Assembly (NCBI GenBank): GCA_013397865.1
Contig: VZTI01003649.1
Span: 900,340-964,339, forward strand
From: Struthidea cinerea
Lineage: Eukaryota; Chordata; Aves; Passeriformes; Corcoracidae
Direction: 5' to 3'
Length of the DNA: 64,000 nt
Shown in pieces: positions 13,452-25,880 of this stretch (its first letter is position 1; every line of letters begins with the position of its first letter). The notes beneath the pieces are model-generated. The model did not search any database. It was not told the origin of the DNA and was given only the letters and a program-made list of their open reading frames with translations. Made by a program: the position numbers and the translations under genes.

Positions 13452-13752
13452 GTATATAAAATTCTTTGAGTCCCAGTGAACTCAATTTTACATCATCAGT
13501 AGCTGTTCCAATTTTAAAAAGTCATGATCCTGCTTCCCTCCACTTTCCAAAGTATTAGATAATGGCATTTAAAAGCAATTAAAAACAAACCCAAACCATT
13601 TTTTAAAAAGTGCAAACGTTCTGGGTGCCACTTCTGCTACGCTGGATGTTGCTGATGCTGCGTGCTTGCTCACAAGCAGCAAGGTGTCTGTCTGTCTCTG
13701 GATCTTTTCTTCCTTTGGGTCAGCTCCTGCCTTCCCTTCTTGTCTTCTGCTG

Positions 13753-13769
13753 CTACACCAGGCGACCTA
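13753..13769 (-). CDS. SMOC1: SMOC1 last coding segment (exon 12) and stop codon
   Basis: After a strong polypyrimidine tract (ccaccctaccctttcag on the minus strand) the exon reads TAGGTCGCCTGGTGTAG. Joined to the final G of exon 11 this gives Val-Gly-Arg-Leu-Val-stop, the SMOC1 C-terminus (VGRLV) as remembered. The stop TAG is at 13753-13755. Because the exon itself starts with TAG, a second AG (13767-13768) offers an acceptor three bases further in (exon start 13766), which would give Gly-Arg-Leu-Val instead. The end of the protein would therefore be SKEG-VGRLV or SKEG-GRLV. The remainder of this exon is 3' UTR. Confidence 0.9.
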
Positions 13770-13772
13770 CTG
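13766..13772 (-). promoter_or_regulatory. NAGNAG tandem splice acceptor of exon 12
   Basis: On the minus strand the intron ends CAGTAG|GTC. Cutting after CAG or after TAG keeps the frame and removes or keeps one Val residue. Both AGs follow the same pyrimidine tract. From memory, human SMOC1 reference isoforms differ by one residue (434 and 435), which fits this mechanism. Confidence 0.75.
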
Positions 13773-16700
13773 AAAGGGTAGGGTGGGGTGGGCAAGGAGG
13801 AGAAAGAAACAGAACAGAAGCAGAACAAGTAAGGGAAAAAGGCAAATTAAACCAAAAAGAAACCTGACTGATAAAGATCCAGTATAGCCTCTGCTGAAGC
13901 CATGGTCCCAGAAAGCTGAGATCCCAGAGTAAGCTGTGAGGCTGAAAACAACCAGGGGCTAATGAGACAGCCTTGCTGAAAAAAGCATTGAATGAGTCAC
14001 ATGGAGCCTTAGGGACTGACATATTTTTAAACACAAAACACCACTTTCCTCCCCCTCCTTGGAAATGGGCATGCAGTCTAGGGAAACAACTGGTCCAACA
14101 TCCCTTCCTCTACTCTTCTGCCTGGCACAGCTGATGCAGAAACCCACTGCTGCCAGGCTGCCCTGCCACCATCTCCCCATCAGCCACAGCCAGCTGCCTC
14201 CTTCCCCAGTAGACGAGCAGGTCTTGGAGGAGGCCTTTCTTCAGAAAGCTTTTGTTAAGCCCTTCATCAAAGGTTCTTACAAAACCAAAGCTCTTACAGG
14301 ATCAGAGCTAGAGCTCTGTGGATTAATTACAGGTGAAAACATGCTAACGACAAAGCACAAGTAGGGATTTGATTTTCAAAGAAGAGAAAGGTTACCTCAC
14401 TGGGAGGAAAGGCCTCAGTGGGATCAGTGCTGATCAAGATGCCCTGTCACAGGGGGCAAATATTGTCAAATGCAAAATTATTTCAGGTAGCCATATTTGC
14501 AATTGATTGCACAGCTCTGAAAAAGGTGCCTGCAGTGCTCAATGACCAGCTCATAAAAACAAGAGATTGTTTTCCATGTCTATAAGTACAGTGTAGTGGG
14601 GGAATGGGGATGACCTGTCCTACATTGAGCACTTTGAGCAATGAGAAAGAGGCTGAAGCCACAGCACACAATTGTTCAAATGCCTCTGCTCAGCTTTTAG
14701 CAGCAGGCAAAAATCAAGTACGTACTCAGAATGGAGGACACACCAGGAAACATCACATCATCAATGTACAAGGTATAGTTGATCTTTTTCTTCAGTTCTC
14801 TGTTCAGCCCACCTCACCAGGACCAGATACATTCCCCAGGAAGATAAGGAGGACAGCAAGAGGTATAGGAAGACTTCTGGCATTAAACAAATACACAGCC
14901 TAGGTCTCCTCAACACAAAAGGAGTCTAACCAGACATATGTAGGACAGCTGTAGAACAAGTGGCCGAAGATAGAGGCAGGGGAGAACTTCTCACTGCTTC
15001 TTACAATCCAAAATGAGAAGTACTCAACAAAATCATGAGGCAGCAAGTCTAAAAGCAAAGCAAATGCTGATGATGTTCATGCCTGATCATGCCTGTGATT
15101 CAATGTCACAAAATACAGGGGAGAGCAGACCTTCACCACGATAGAGAATAGTCTTCATGGGAACTTGTCCATGGAGTAGTGTAATGTAAACACAACAAAT
15201 CACCTAAATTATTGCTTGACAGAAGAAGGGAGAATAGGATACGAGAGTATTCATCCCATAGCTGCTTTATCCTATTCTAATTCCTTAGCAATGTATTGTC
15301 TATTCCAGCAAAAGACATAGAGCTGGACTTAGAAATGATGCAGTGGAGCTGCATGTTGGTCTATTTATACCTCTTAAGAACAACTTTGGCTTCCAGCTGT
15401 TTCTATATTGCTGTTCATGAACATGGCAGAGCAGGGGAGAATGAATTCTGCAATACATGCTTTTCACAGAAAAAAAGAAAACATTTTGACAAGATACTCA
15501 CTGAAAGGGTTAGGGCCTTGTCTTTTTCCATTGGGCAAACTGCTCGGGCTACCTGTAAAATCCAAGAACCACATTAAAGGCAGTAAATGCCACAGCATGA
15601 CAAAGGAGCCTTCCCTTGTCTGTTGCCAGAGGGCAGGTTCAAAGGAGCACCTCTGAGCATGCTCACAGCAAGTCCTGCCAACAATCCTTTCAGATTCCCA
15701 TGCAAGAGTCTAACCAATGTGCCTGAAATGAGAGATGTTAAATACTTGGGTGTTGTAGTAGCTGAATATCATGAAATCCAGAGGTTTTGCATGGGCAAGA
15801 AACAATTACAAGGTCAAACTGAACTGTGGAAGGAGAAAGAAGAAAGGAAGGATGCAAGTAGTATCACCAAGTTTCCCCAAGCAATCAAAATAATGCCATG
15901 TAGAAAGGGGGCAGCCAGAAGAGAGTGAAGGTGCGGGCAATAGAGACAGCCCATTTATTAAATCTTTCACTTGGACCAAACAAACAAACAGGTGCCTAAA
16001 ATCAAAGACCTGAACTTATACCTGGCGGAAAGGTAGAGCTGTGATTGCATTATGAGATAACAGGCACACACGCCCTACACCAGATGGAGCTCATGGCAAG
16101 GGCCTCTCACCTCAGAAATAAACCTGTTCCTAGTGTGCACTGGGTACAGACAGCTCAGGGATTACAGGAGCTCTCGAAAGCATGTCACATTTCCTGTGAG
16201 CTGCTTCGTCTGATTTCAGAGGAGGGATTAGCTGAAAATGGGAACTCCTGCTCCCAGCCAGCAGCCGTAAGCCTGTTGCCACCCTCCACCCCCGCCTATG
16301 ACTTTGATTTGTGCATGCACATGACCTGACTGCACAGCTCGCTCTGCACATCAAGAACTCTACAGCACATGCCACTCTGTGCAGGGATGAGATGGGCAGA
16401 AGCTCAGAGGGCAGGGGCGAGGTGTAGGAGGCTGGGCTGCAAGATGGGAGCAGAGCTGCTGGGAAGAAAAAGGCAGGGGGAGAGAAAGGTGAGAGTGGCC
16501 AAGACTGAAATGGGCCGCAAAGCACGGCCTGTTGACTTTAGAGAACATTAGTAAGAGAAACTGTGTAAACACAGTAAGTCATTCCAAGGCCCCCGAACAC
16601 CAGCCCAGTACCAGCCACCTGCCCTGCCGGGATCAGCAGCACTGCGGCTCGCTGGTGCCTGTGCGTCAAACATAGCTCTGCTGCCATGGGCAGAGGCTCC

Positions 16701-17235
16701 ACTGCCAGGGGCAGAGGATCTGCCTGGGCTGACTAGCACTCACAGCCTGGGCCCTTCATGAGAGGCTGCCAGGGCCTCTGAGGGCACTGCCAGGCCATGC
16801 ATCCAGAGGGCAACCAAAAGAACCCTCTCGCCTTTAACACCCAGTGCAGGCAAGCCTGTGGCACAGTGCTGTGCATGAGCACAACCTGTCCCTGGAAAGA
16901 GCTGAGAGAGCACTGTGTGCCTTTGGAAAAAGGCAGGGAGCTCCAGGCCAGTGTGTGCAGAAGGCAGGAGCATCCCTGCCAGGCCGGTGTGCTCGAGGGC
17001 ACGGCCCCGTGCAGCCCTGAGGGAAACCGCGCTGTGGCTCATCGCCAGCTACTCTGGGGAGAGAGAGTGCTGCCTTCCGCAGGGCAGAGAGCAGCCTTCA
17101 GCTGCCGGCTTGCCGTACAAACCAGGCCAGCCATGTACACCTGTCAAAGGCAAAACTCTGCCACAACACTGCACTGCTGACACAAAAGAGAGGGAGGAAT
17201 ATGGCAGGTGGTGACCTGTAGGTACTAAAAAGCTA

Positions 17236-17698
17236 GAAGCAGAGAAATTCTCTGAGAGAAGAATGTCTTTCCTATGTAAACTATTTTAAACAAGGTCACA
17301 GTTTCATACACTTCATGCACTCGCAAGTTGTTTTGCAAGATTGTTATGGCTTCGACTTTGAAAATATTATGGAATAGGTATCGTAAGACTTGGCCAATCC
17401 TCTCAAGGAGTGGATGGCCGAGGAACCAATTACCTATTGCCACTCAACACACTTTTTGCGATCTATCCTATATAGTAGTCAGAAAATTATTAAAGAAAAG
17501 CTTCGGCTTCCACTTGTTCATGAGCCTGGACTCTGTGTCGTTTTCTTTATGCGCCTCGGACGTAACAGCGACATTAACCGTGGGTTACTAACATATAGCT
17601 GGGAAACCCTTGGGCATTACTGGGTAACATCCCATCATCCTGCAAGTTTCATAAAGCAGAGTATTTGCTCATCCTCACAAGTACACTGTTTTGGGTAA
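17236..17698 (+). other. Unrecognised long open stretch with undepleted CpG
   Basis: In one plus-strand frame about 150 codons run from just after a TAG near 17233 to a TAA at 17698, interrupted by only two stops near 17375 and 17384. The longest open piece begins near 17390 and reads NPLKEWMAEEPITYCHSTHF at its start. Between about 17320 and 17580 I count 12 CpG, close to the number expected from base composition, while neighbouring intron sequence is strongly CpG-poor. The opposite strand also has a fairly open frame (17225-17443). I do not recognise the protein. Options are a gene-fragment pseudogene, a recent insertion of unknown origin, or chance. Confidence 0.35.
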
Positions 17699-20100
17699 CA
17701 GTTCTAGTCACAGTGGATTAGGCCAGGTGTCTTTCAAAAGAAAAAGCCCCAAGGAAACCCCAGCAGCTTTTTATATGAAGAAATTATTCCTCAGACATAC
17801 TGAGTAAACCTTTCACCTTTTGGGGAGAGAAACAGCCTTATCTTGTGTTCTCAACACAATACTGATGTCCTGATTCATACTATCACTTTTTGTCAAGATT
17901 AAAGGCAAATTATAGCACCTCTACAAAGCTCCAAAGGGGATTATCTGAACAAGACAAACAAAACCAAGCACTGAACCAGTGCAGCCCCTTTGATTCTAAT
18001 CTAATAACAATTAAATGTACTTTGAAATTCCTTTTTAATTCAGTCATTACCTGGTTACAGTTTTCTCATGGCCACTCAGATTGTTATTTTCTATCATCAT
18101 TGGTCCAGAAGCCTTTCCCAGGTGACTGCTCTTTGCTACCTTCTCCCACATAGCTGCTTGCACAGCAATGATATAGAGCAACTTCATTCCCAGCCTCCCA
18201 AGCATGCAGTTACTTCTGAAGATAGCAATAAGAAAGGTCCAAAACATCACGGAGTGAAATCTGCTGTTCAGATTGTCCATTACTTTTCCTTCTTTCTGTA
18301 ATATTTCCTCAGATGCAGTAGAAAGTGACATACTGTTTAATTACACACGCATACACTTTTTAATTAAGATATTTCAATCCTGTTTCTGGACTGCACTCTT
18401 GGTGGCTGGGTTCCACCTCAGACGTCCTCATGGCCTGTGAAGCGCGCCCAACACCTACCATCTGACAAGCTCTTGGACAGCAAAGCAATCACGGGATCTG
18501 AGCTGGCAGAAGGGAACTTCCCGTCAGCTGGCAGAGGGACATTTCTTTGCTGCTTATTCCCTTAGCTCCTCTTTGGGCAGGCACAAAATGCTGACTTTGT
18601 CTTCTGAATTTGGAAGAATATAGAGGTAAAACTCAACTCCAGCATTTTGCAGCCAGCACAACTAGCATAAGAGAACTCAGAACTACAGCCCTCCTCTCCA
18701 ACATCACTGGACTCCAATTAATCTTGGGTCCAGTAACTTTCCAGCAAAACTTTACAATGTGTGTCTATCTCCTCTCAAGGATCCTGCCTTTTGACTAATG
18801 CAGAGAGCTAAATTTGTTCTTTGATCACAGATGGTTCCCCCCTTAACTCAGGCTGTGCAGACTACACTGAGGAATGCTAACTTGTAACAGGCTGTAAATC
18901 AGTCTGTTTTCCTTCCACAATTCCTCAAACAGGCAATCCTAGATCAAGTGATGGCAAAGACTGTTTCTGGCATACTCCAAGCTAAAAGCCCTGCCTGCCT
19001 GTTCTGCCCCAGTTTAAGAAACGATTTGCAGGCTTCTGCAAGCACTCGAAGTCTGAGTCTTATGTGACTATTGCATTCTGAGATCCAAGAATGGCATTTT
19101 TTCCATGCAAATGGCACCTGATAGAAACAAGTCTGGTTTAAACAGAGGGACAAGAGCTGTGCAAAGTGGACACCCGACCTAGCAGATTTGCCAGCAGCTT
19201 TCTGGGTCACCATAAGGATGGACAGACCATAAGTTCTGACAGACTGGGCAGCTGTTTTCCTCACTGGAGAACCACTGGTTGGCAGTACCCACATACTAGG
19301 TTACCATAGGCATGAAGAGCCTGCTGAGGAAGGGAAGACAGACAGAACTATTCATCTTGGGCAGATTTGATTCTGAGCTGGAAAGAGCTCAGATTCAGGT
19401 TTGTCCTTACAAATATCCCTGCTGAATCCCCACATATAAATCTTATTTGGACTCTCTAGGCCCTGAGAGGCATATAACAGTAATGTGTTATCTATGCCCT
19501 ATCTATGTCCTTTAATCAACTCTATTTCCATGTCTGGGTGGAGCTGGCCACCAAAAAAAAAAAGCAAGACACTGATAAAAATGCAGAACGCTTAATATCT
19601 GTTTTCCTCAGCATTCCAAATACTAAAAAAATTATATTACGTTTTATTTTCAAAACCATTACAAGTGTTCAGTTTGCCTAGCAAGAGGCATACTCGCCTG
19701 GAATGATGACACAATTCATTTTAGTCCTTATGCTACGGACACCCAAACGGGATTTGGAACATCTGAGCTAAGTTCACTTGTAATGCAGTATATCAAGGGG
19801 AAGTTACAACTTTCCTTGCCTCCCTGCAACCCCTCCTCGTCTAAGCCAGACCAGAAGAACCTTTCAAACAAAGCTTTTTCTGAAACAGAAACATTTCCAT
19901 GAAAAGGTTTGTTTTCATCTACCTAGCAGTTTACAACTGAAAGTACTGGCTTTGGATCATTGGCTGAACCCACAGTGACCTCAGCCCCAGCAGATCTTTG
20001 GAGGCCATGGTACAGAGAAAGAAACAGACAGCAAAATACAGGGACTGACTACATGAATCTGTGATCAGGATAAAGGGAAGTTAGAGAAGGGGTAAGATCG

Positions 20101-21062
20101 CAGAATCATAGAATGGGTTGGGTTGGAAGGCACCTTAAAGATCATCTCGTTCCAACCCCTGTGCCATGGGCAAGGACACATTTCGCTAGACCAGGCTGCT
20201 CAGAACCCTATCCAACCTGGCCTTGAACACTTCCAGGGATGAGGCATGCACAGCTTCCCTGGCAACCTGTCCCAGTGCCTCACCACCTTCACAGTAAAGA
20301 ATTTTTTCCTCATACCTAGTCTAAACCTACTCTTTCAGTCTGATGTTACTCTTCCTCATCCTGTCACTCTGTGCTCTTGTAAAAAGTCCCTCTCATCTTT
20401 CTTGCAGGCTCCCTTCAGGTACTGGAAGGCCACAATTAGGTCACCCCAAGCCTTCTCTTTTCCAGGATGACCAATCCCAATTCTCTCAGCCTTTCCTCAC
20501 AGCAGAGGTGCTCTATCCCNNNNNNNNNNNNNNNNNNNNNNNNNNNNNNNNNNNNNNNNNNNNNNNNNNNNNNNTGGCTGGGTCATGTCCAGCCTCTCAC
20601 CCACCGGCCCCCCTAAGTCCTTCTGGGCAGGGCTGCTCTCCATCTGTTCATCCCCAGCCTGTGTTGATACCAGAGATTGCCCTGAACCAGTTGCAGGACC
20701 TTGCCCTTGGTAATCTTAAACCTCATGAGATTCCCACAGGGCCACTTCTTGAGTTTGTCCAGGTCCCTCTGGATGGCATCCCATCATTTAGGCATGGCAA
20801 CTGCACCACTCAGCTTGGTGTCACCTGCTAATTTGCTGAGCGTGCACTCAATCCTACTGTGTCATTAATAAAGAAATTAAATAACCCTGGTCCCAGTATG
20901 GACCCCAAGGGACACCACTTGTCACTGATGTCCATTGGGACTCTGAGCCATTGACTACTACCCTCTGGATGTGACCACCCAACCAATTCCTTATCCACTT
21001 AATAGTCCAACCATCTCCCTCCCATCTAGAGAGGATTTGTGGAGGACTGTGTCAAAGGCAAA
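20101..21062 (-). mobile_element. CR1 LINE, 5'-truncated, with internal gap
   Basis: The low-coordinate end reads agaatcatagaatgggttgg, the reverse complement of the CR1 3' terminus, so the element lies in minus orientation, the same sense as SMOC1. The body matches CR1 3' UTR and the C-terminal part of its reverse-transcriptase ORF, but stops and frameshifts make it dead. A run of 55 N interrupts it at 20520-20574. The upper boundary near 21062 is approximate. Confidence 0.9.
20520..20574. other. Assembly gap (55 N)
   Basis: Unknown bases inside the CR1 copy. The flanking CR1 segments are normally separated by more than 55 bp in related elements as I recall, so the true gap may be longer than shown. 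Confidence 0.95.
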
Positions 21063-22796
21063 GATACTGATTGTTCCTAAATTTAGCAGTTCTTATGAAT
21101 AGGAAGCATGAAAAGATATCATCTACCTCCTCACAACTTCATGACTTCTTAAAAAAGATCCATCACAAACTCGTTTACTGCACCTCTAGAGCACTCTCCC
21201 TCAGTTCTTTCTTACATGTTAGTACCTGCTCTCTGCACTGCCCCCTGCACTGCTTTTTAGTCCTCACCATCCTTTAACTTACCCATTTATCTTTGATCAT
21301 CAAGGCTCATCAGGTCTGTAGCAGGTATGTGGAGCTGTATGATAGAACAAGATCAGAGCCCCTTTCTGATCCCAGTCCTGTTCTCATACAACAGAAGAAA
21401 CCAGGAAAGGTCAAGTCTGTATTCTCAGCAAATAGCTGGACAAACAGGCACTCACAACAATGTCTTGCTGCCTTCTGTCCCCTTCACATGGGCTCAAAGT
21501 TTCACATTTTCTTTCTTCCCTCCCTTTGATTTTTTTCCCCTTCCATAAACTAAACTTTGAACAGTCAGTTGGCAAGGGCAGCAGATTCCAGAGAGTCTTA
21601 TTCCAGGCCAAATAGCAATAAAACTCATTTGGCATATTCCTCTTATTGGGAAGGTAATAAAATTAAGGATTGCTATTTTGGTATGTCATTCCTCAGTAAG
21701 GTACTGATGACTAAAAAAACACCTCCACTGGGCTAGGGAAGCTGAATGCTTCTCACAGCTGACAAGTAACGCTATATGCTTATTATGGTATCTAAAATGT
21801 TTGCAAAGCACCTAGAAAATGCAACTTCCCAACACCCAAATGTACTGACTCCCTTCCCACTCGTGCTAAACCTGAGGAAAGAACGAAGGAAAGATTAAGA
21901 TGGGAGGAAAAAAAAGCTATCCACCCTTCCCAACTACTATAACACTTAAAACAACAGCTGTCTGCACAGCCAAAACACCTGCACAAGAAATTAGTTCCCT
22001 GGAATCTCCCTGTTTGCCTTCTCCTGCCAAGCAAGTCTGCCCACAGTCAAGAATGACTGATAATTATTGAATTTGGGTTGAACAGTTTCAATTCCTAAAA
22101 TTTCCAAAAATATCAGTTTGGTTTGGGTCCCAACAAATGATGAGGTGAAGATGAAAAAAGGAAGAAAAGGCAGGAGGGTGGGTTGATTGCTCAGACACTA
22201 AACAGAAAGGAAAACAGCTTATTCACATGCCTTATTTCTCCCCCAATCCTGAAGTACAATTTAAGTATGAAAAAGGGCAACAGTACAGCCCTGTGCTTTC
22301 TTTCTGAGTTGTTCTCTTTGCATCATCCACTTTCCTGCATGCTGAATTTAGCAATGAAAATAAGTATTATTTCTGTTAGTCAACAGGATCTCCAGAGAAG
22401 GACTGGGTCTGTGCTGGCTCATACATCATCCAACCTGCATGGCTGAGACAACAGAATCTTGTTAGCAGGGTATTATTCAGAAGGGACCTGATCTGAACTA
22501 CAGTTTCCAAGGACTTTACAGTACAAGCAGAGCTCTGCCCAAGGCTCATCTGTTGCCCTGTTTCTGTATAGTGCTCAGCACAAAGGTCTGTGATAAGGCA
22601 TGGAAGATGGAGCCATAACACAAGTAACAAACTACATTTGCGTGGCAGTATATTAATCCCACTCATGCTCACACAAACTGTGGCACTTTTGAAACAGCTG
22701 GGAAAAAACAGATTCCTGAGTTCGCTGTAACTCAGTTTTTATTTGTCGTGTTTGTCAGTTTTTATTTTCAGGCAGTGGCGAAGAAAAGGCACTCAC

Positions 22797-23044
22797 CTCC
22801 TTCCTTGCTGACTCCCAAACACCCTTTCAGCTCCTGAAGCGAGATTGACTTGTCCTTGTTGAGGTCACAGTAGTCAGTGAAACGCCGGGCACATTTCTTG
22901 GGCTTGGCTTTCTTCTTCACATAGCGTTTGAAAGGCTTTAGCTCCCGCTTGTTGATGTCATTGCTGCTGTTGTTGTCCAGCTGGCTGAAATACCAGTGTA
23001 CCACTCGCTCCTCTAGTGTGTGGCTGGGGTCTGGCTCAGAGAAC
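22797..23044 (-). CDS. SMOC1: SMOC1 coding exon 11 (paired EF-hands)
   Basis: This 248-nt exon has acceptor cttcctctgttccag and donor GGAG|gtgagt. It encodes FSEPDPSHTLEERVVHWYFS, then EF-hand loop 1 (DNNSSNDINKRE), a lysine-rich stretch RYVKKKAKPKK, and EF-hand loop 2 (DLNKDKSISLQE), ending GCLGVSKEG. Both loops keep Asp at position 1, Ile at 8 and Glu at 12, so both should bind calcium. The NSS in loop 1 is a sequon also present in human SMOC1. The basic stretch lies in the region known to contribute to heparan-sulfate binding in SMOC proteins. Cys in CARRF and DYCD form the family's conserved disulfide. The last base (G) joins exon 12. Confidence 0.98.
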
Positions 23045-25734
23045 CTGGAACAGAGGAAGCACAGGCCCCCCACAAGTGGGTGCTCTCACCAACACTGTCA
23101 AGCACAAGTTGAGGAGCAAGAGCTGCTCATTGAATCAGGCAAGTGCTATGCTGTATTTAAAGAAAGCAAAAAACACAGGTCTTCCAATCTCCTCCTCTTA
23201 GCTGGGCTCCCTTGAGACAGATGAGCTTTTTCTAAAAATGTCCTTTAGCATTAACAAGTGAATTGCTCAGAGAATCTTGGAGTCTGATACCCTCAGTAGC
23301 TCTGGTTCTCCTCACACCAGTTGCTGAAATTCTGCCTAATCCCAGAACAATCCTCATTAGAGGGCAAGAGACAATCTCCTTGGTCCTTTTGACCCTTGGG
23401 CTCCCATACAACTTGCCAGCAGGAGACCCATGAGTGTCAGCTGTCATAGTAGTTTCTGTGACCATTACATATAGACTTAAGAAAGGGAACAAATTAATTT
23501 AATGCAAGGCACATTCATTATTTGAAAATGTCCTTGGCAAGACACAATATTCTCCCTGTATCTGTTTATATAATCTGAACTCCTGTGCTGTATTTTCAGC
23601 ATTTTTCATGCTTTTCACATAGCTGATTTACACATAAGAGTTCCACAGCAGACAAACACCACAAATCCATTAAAAGCAGTACTACAGGGCTGGAAACTTC
23701 AGTTTGTTTCATTTCTTACTCACTGTGGTATTACAAGTTTGATGCTATTTGACTCACTTTTTCTTTCTGTAGACAACAACAGTATCAGAGAGGAAGAGAA
23801 GAAAAAAAGGTGGAACAGCAACAGCTATAGACACACAAATAGAGGATGTTGCCTTTCAACATCATGCCATCACTGAACAGGCACTGTTATGTCACACCAT
23901 TTAAGCAGTGTCTGGTGCTCTGCAGCAGCAGTGGGAAAGGGAGTTATTCCTCAGTGATACTGAGAACCAGAGAAGAAACTCTTTCTAAGCTAGTCTGTCC
24001 TTTCTCCATATGATGAACGTGCCAACAGAAAAAGCTGAAAAGATGCTGAAATGAGGCTGAGACCTGAGCCTTTTTTTCCTTCAAAGAATAAAGCATTTCA
24101 GTGCATGGAAATTAGTGGATAGGTAGTCAGACATGCTACACTGGCACTAATTGCTCTGACTTATTCCAGGAGACATATCCAGCTGCTACATAAATTCCTT
24201 CCTCAGGAAGGAGAGAGGAACAGTTGCCTGCTGCAGGCAGCCAGATTCTGGTGTGAGTTTGGGGCATTCTAGCTGATGGAGAAATACAAACCCAAGTACC
24301 TTATAAAATGCTCTCCAAGACTGCCATTGACCTTGTTTCAGAAACTAGTAGAATCTATACTTACATGGTCACTGAATTTTTTTTGTTGGGAACTAGGAGA
24401 GAGAAAATTCTTTTGACTTTCTGGTGTGGCCAGTTTGCCTTTAAAATTCAGCTACAGAGCCTGAAAAATACTCCCTCATACATTCTACCCCCATGGTAAA
24501 TTAAATCATTTGTGAGGGGGAATCTGCAGCATGCAGAAAGCAAGAACTGGAGTTTAGGTGGAGAACTGAGATCCTCATTAACCTTCTCTGACGGCTTTTA
24601 CAAATGAGGATAGAAATTAGAAAGGTAGCCCCTATCCAGAGATACATGAATCCGTGCAACAAGTAAACACACACAGTACAGAGAGGCAAATAAATTGCAT
24701 AACATTTTTCCCAGGGTTTTACTTGAAACTATTTCTTTCATTTAATTCTTAACTGAGAGGCAGGCTGGCATTCAGTCACAGCATCTGGTCAATGTACAAT
24801 GGGATAAACGCTGTGCAGGAGGAAGAAGGGGTTAGGAATAAGTCTGGCTTAGTTTGGGGAGCCAAAATACCAGGTAAGCACCTGGAATCACCTATGGACA
24901 AGCAAAAATTGCAAAATTCTCCCCAGGAAGTTAAGGGAGTGTCCGGATTTTCTAAACTGTATGCAATGACCAGGATGACAGGAGAGAATAGAAACACATC
25001 CTGTGTCTTGTTTTTATGACATTTATTAACATAGCTATTGGCCTCTCTCCCTTTTGGAAAGAAGCTGGCTATCATTTGAAGATTAGCATGTTTCCAACAG
25101 CCTCAGAGATGTTCTGTATTGCCAGGGGCAATACTCTGCTGAGATAGAAGAATAAAACCTGAGCTTTTGCATGTGAGGTTCCCCTTGTCCTTGGTTTGCC
25201 CTCGTTTACTGAAGGCCCATAACTGGAGAGGCAGAAACAGAGAAAATAGCAGAGCATCCAACAGCAGAAAGACAACAGACAAGAGCTTCTCACTACCTAC
25301 TGAAGAGGCACTCAGAAGCAGGATTTAAAAGTGCCTCTTTTCCAGGGGCACACCAGGGAGGAGCTCTTATGAGTTATCAAGAAAGGCAACATGGTTCTCT
25401 TCAGCACTTCCACGAAGAGAATCAGGGAAATTCACAGGCTAATACAAATACATTGACTCATGAGGTGACAATAAACCAATCTTTGCCATTACAAACATGC
25501 TGAGAGCTCATGCTGAAAACTGCAGCATGCTAATAGAGCTAAAAGGAATTAGTTTAATGGCTATGACTTTAGGAAAAAGGAAGATACAGCCATTTCTGAA
25601 TTTTTACCACTTTCTGTTGGCTGGCTTAGCAGGACTGCAGTTCTGGAGATGGTTGGTTGCCTACCCGCTCTGATTATCATCCAGAATCCCAGCACAGGAA
25701 GCATCCCCATCATCTCAGGGCAGCCATATCTCCC

Positions 25735-25880
25735 TGGCTCATGAAAGTCCACGATACACTACGGAAGGATGAAGTTACAATGCCATCTATAACTCCCTCG
25801 ACTTCGGCCGCTGTCCGTGCAACGCACTTAGGCACCGCCCGTGAAACAGGAATTAATGCAACTAAACAGCGCTGCTAGGC
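25735..25880. other. Small CpG cluster in SMOC1 intron 10
   Basis: About ten CpG dinucleotides in roughly 140 bp (for example ctcgacttcggccgctgtcc), close to the number expected from composition, inside CpG-poor intron sequence. It could be a hypomethylated regulatory element or a recent insertion. No promoter elements or known motif were recognised. Confidence 0.35.

Larger units (their letters stand above)
10270..13752 (-). other. SMOC1: SMOC1 3' UTR (predicted extent)
   Basis: This is the non-coding part of the last exon, reading from the stop codon to a predicted cleavage site about 20 nt past AATAAA at 10290-10295. It contains an AU-rich block around 13430-13465, a Pumilio-type UGUAUAUA motif at 13444-13451, and a T/G-rich low-complexity tract (transcript sense) at 11421-11533. 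Upstream AATAAA hexamers at 12825-12830 and 11277-11282 could give shorter UTRs of about 0.9 and 2.5 kb. The length (about 3.5 kb) is an inference and was not tested against transcripts. Confidence 0.5.
13770..22796 (-). other. SMOC1: SMOC1 intron 11
   Basis: A 9.0-kb intron between the EF-hand exon and the terminal exon; donor gtgagt, acceptor ttcag. It contains a CR1 copy with an assembly gap at 20101-21062 and an A tract at 19551-19563. It also holds an unexplained CpG-rich open stretch at 17236-17698. The remaining sequence shows no recognisable gene on either strand. Confidence 0.9.

Noticed and set aside
15070..15105. Short tandem copy of a gatcatgcct-type unit
   Set aside because: Only two short units; too little to call a repeat array.
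20343..20831. 162-codon plus-strand open frame
   Set aside because: It is antisense CR1 sequence and crosses a run of N.
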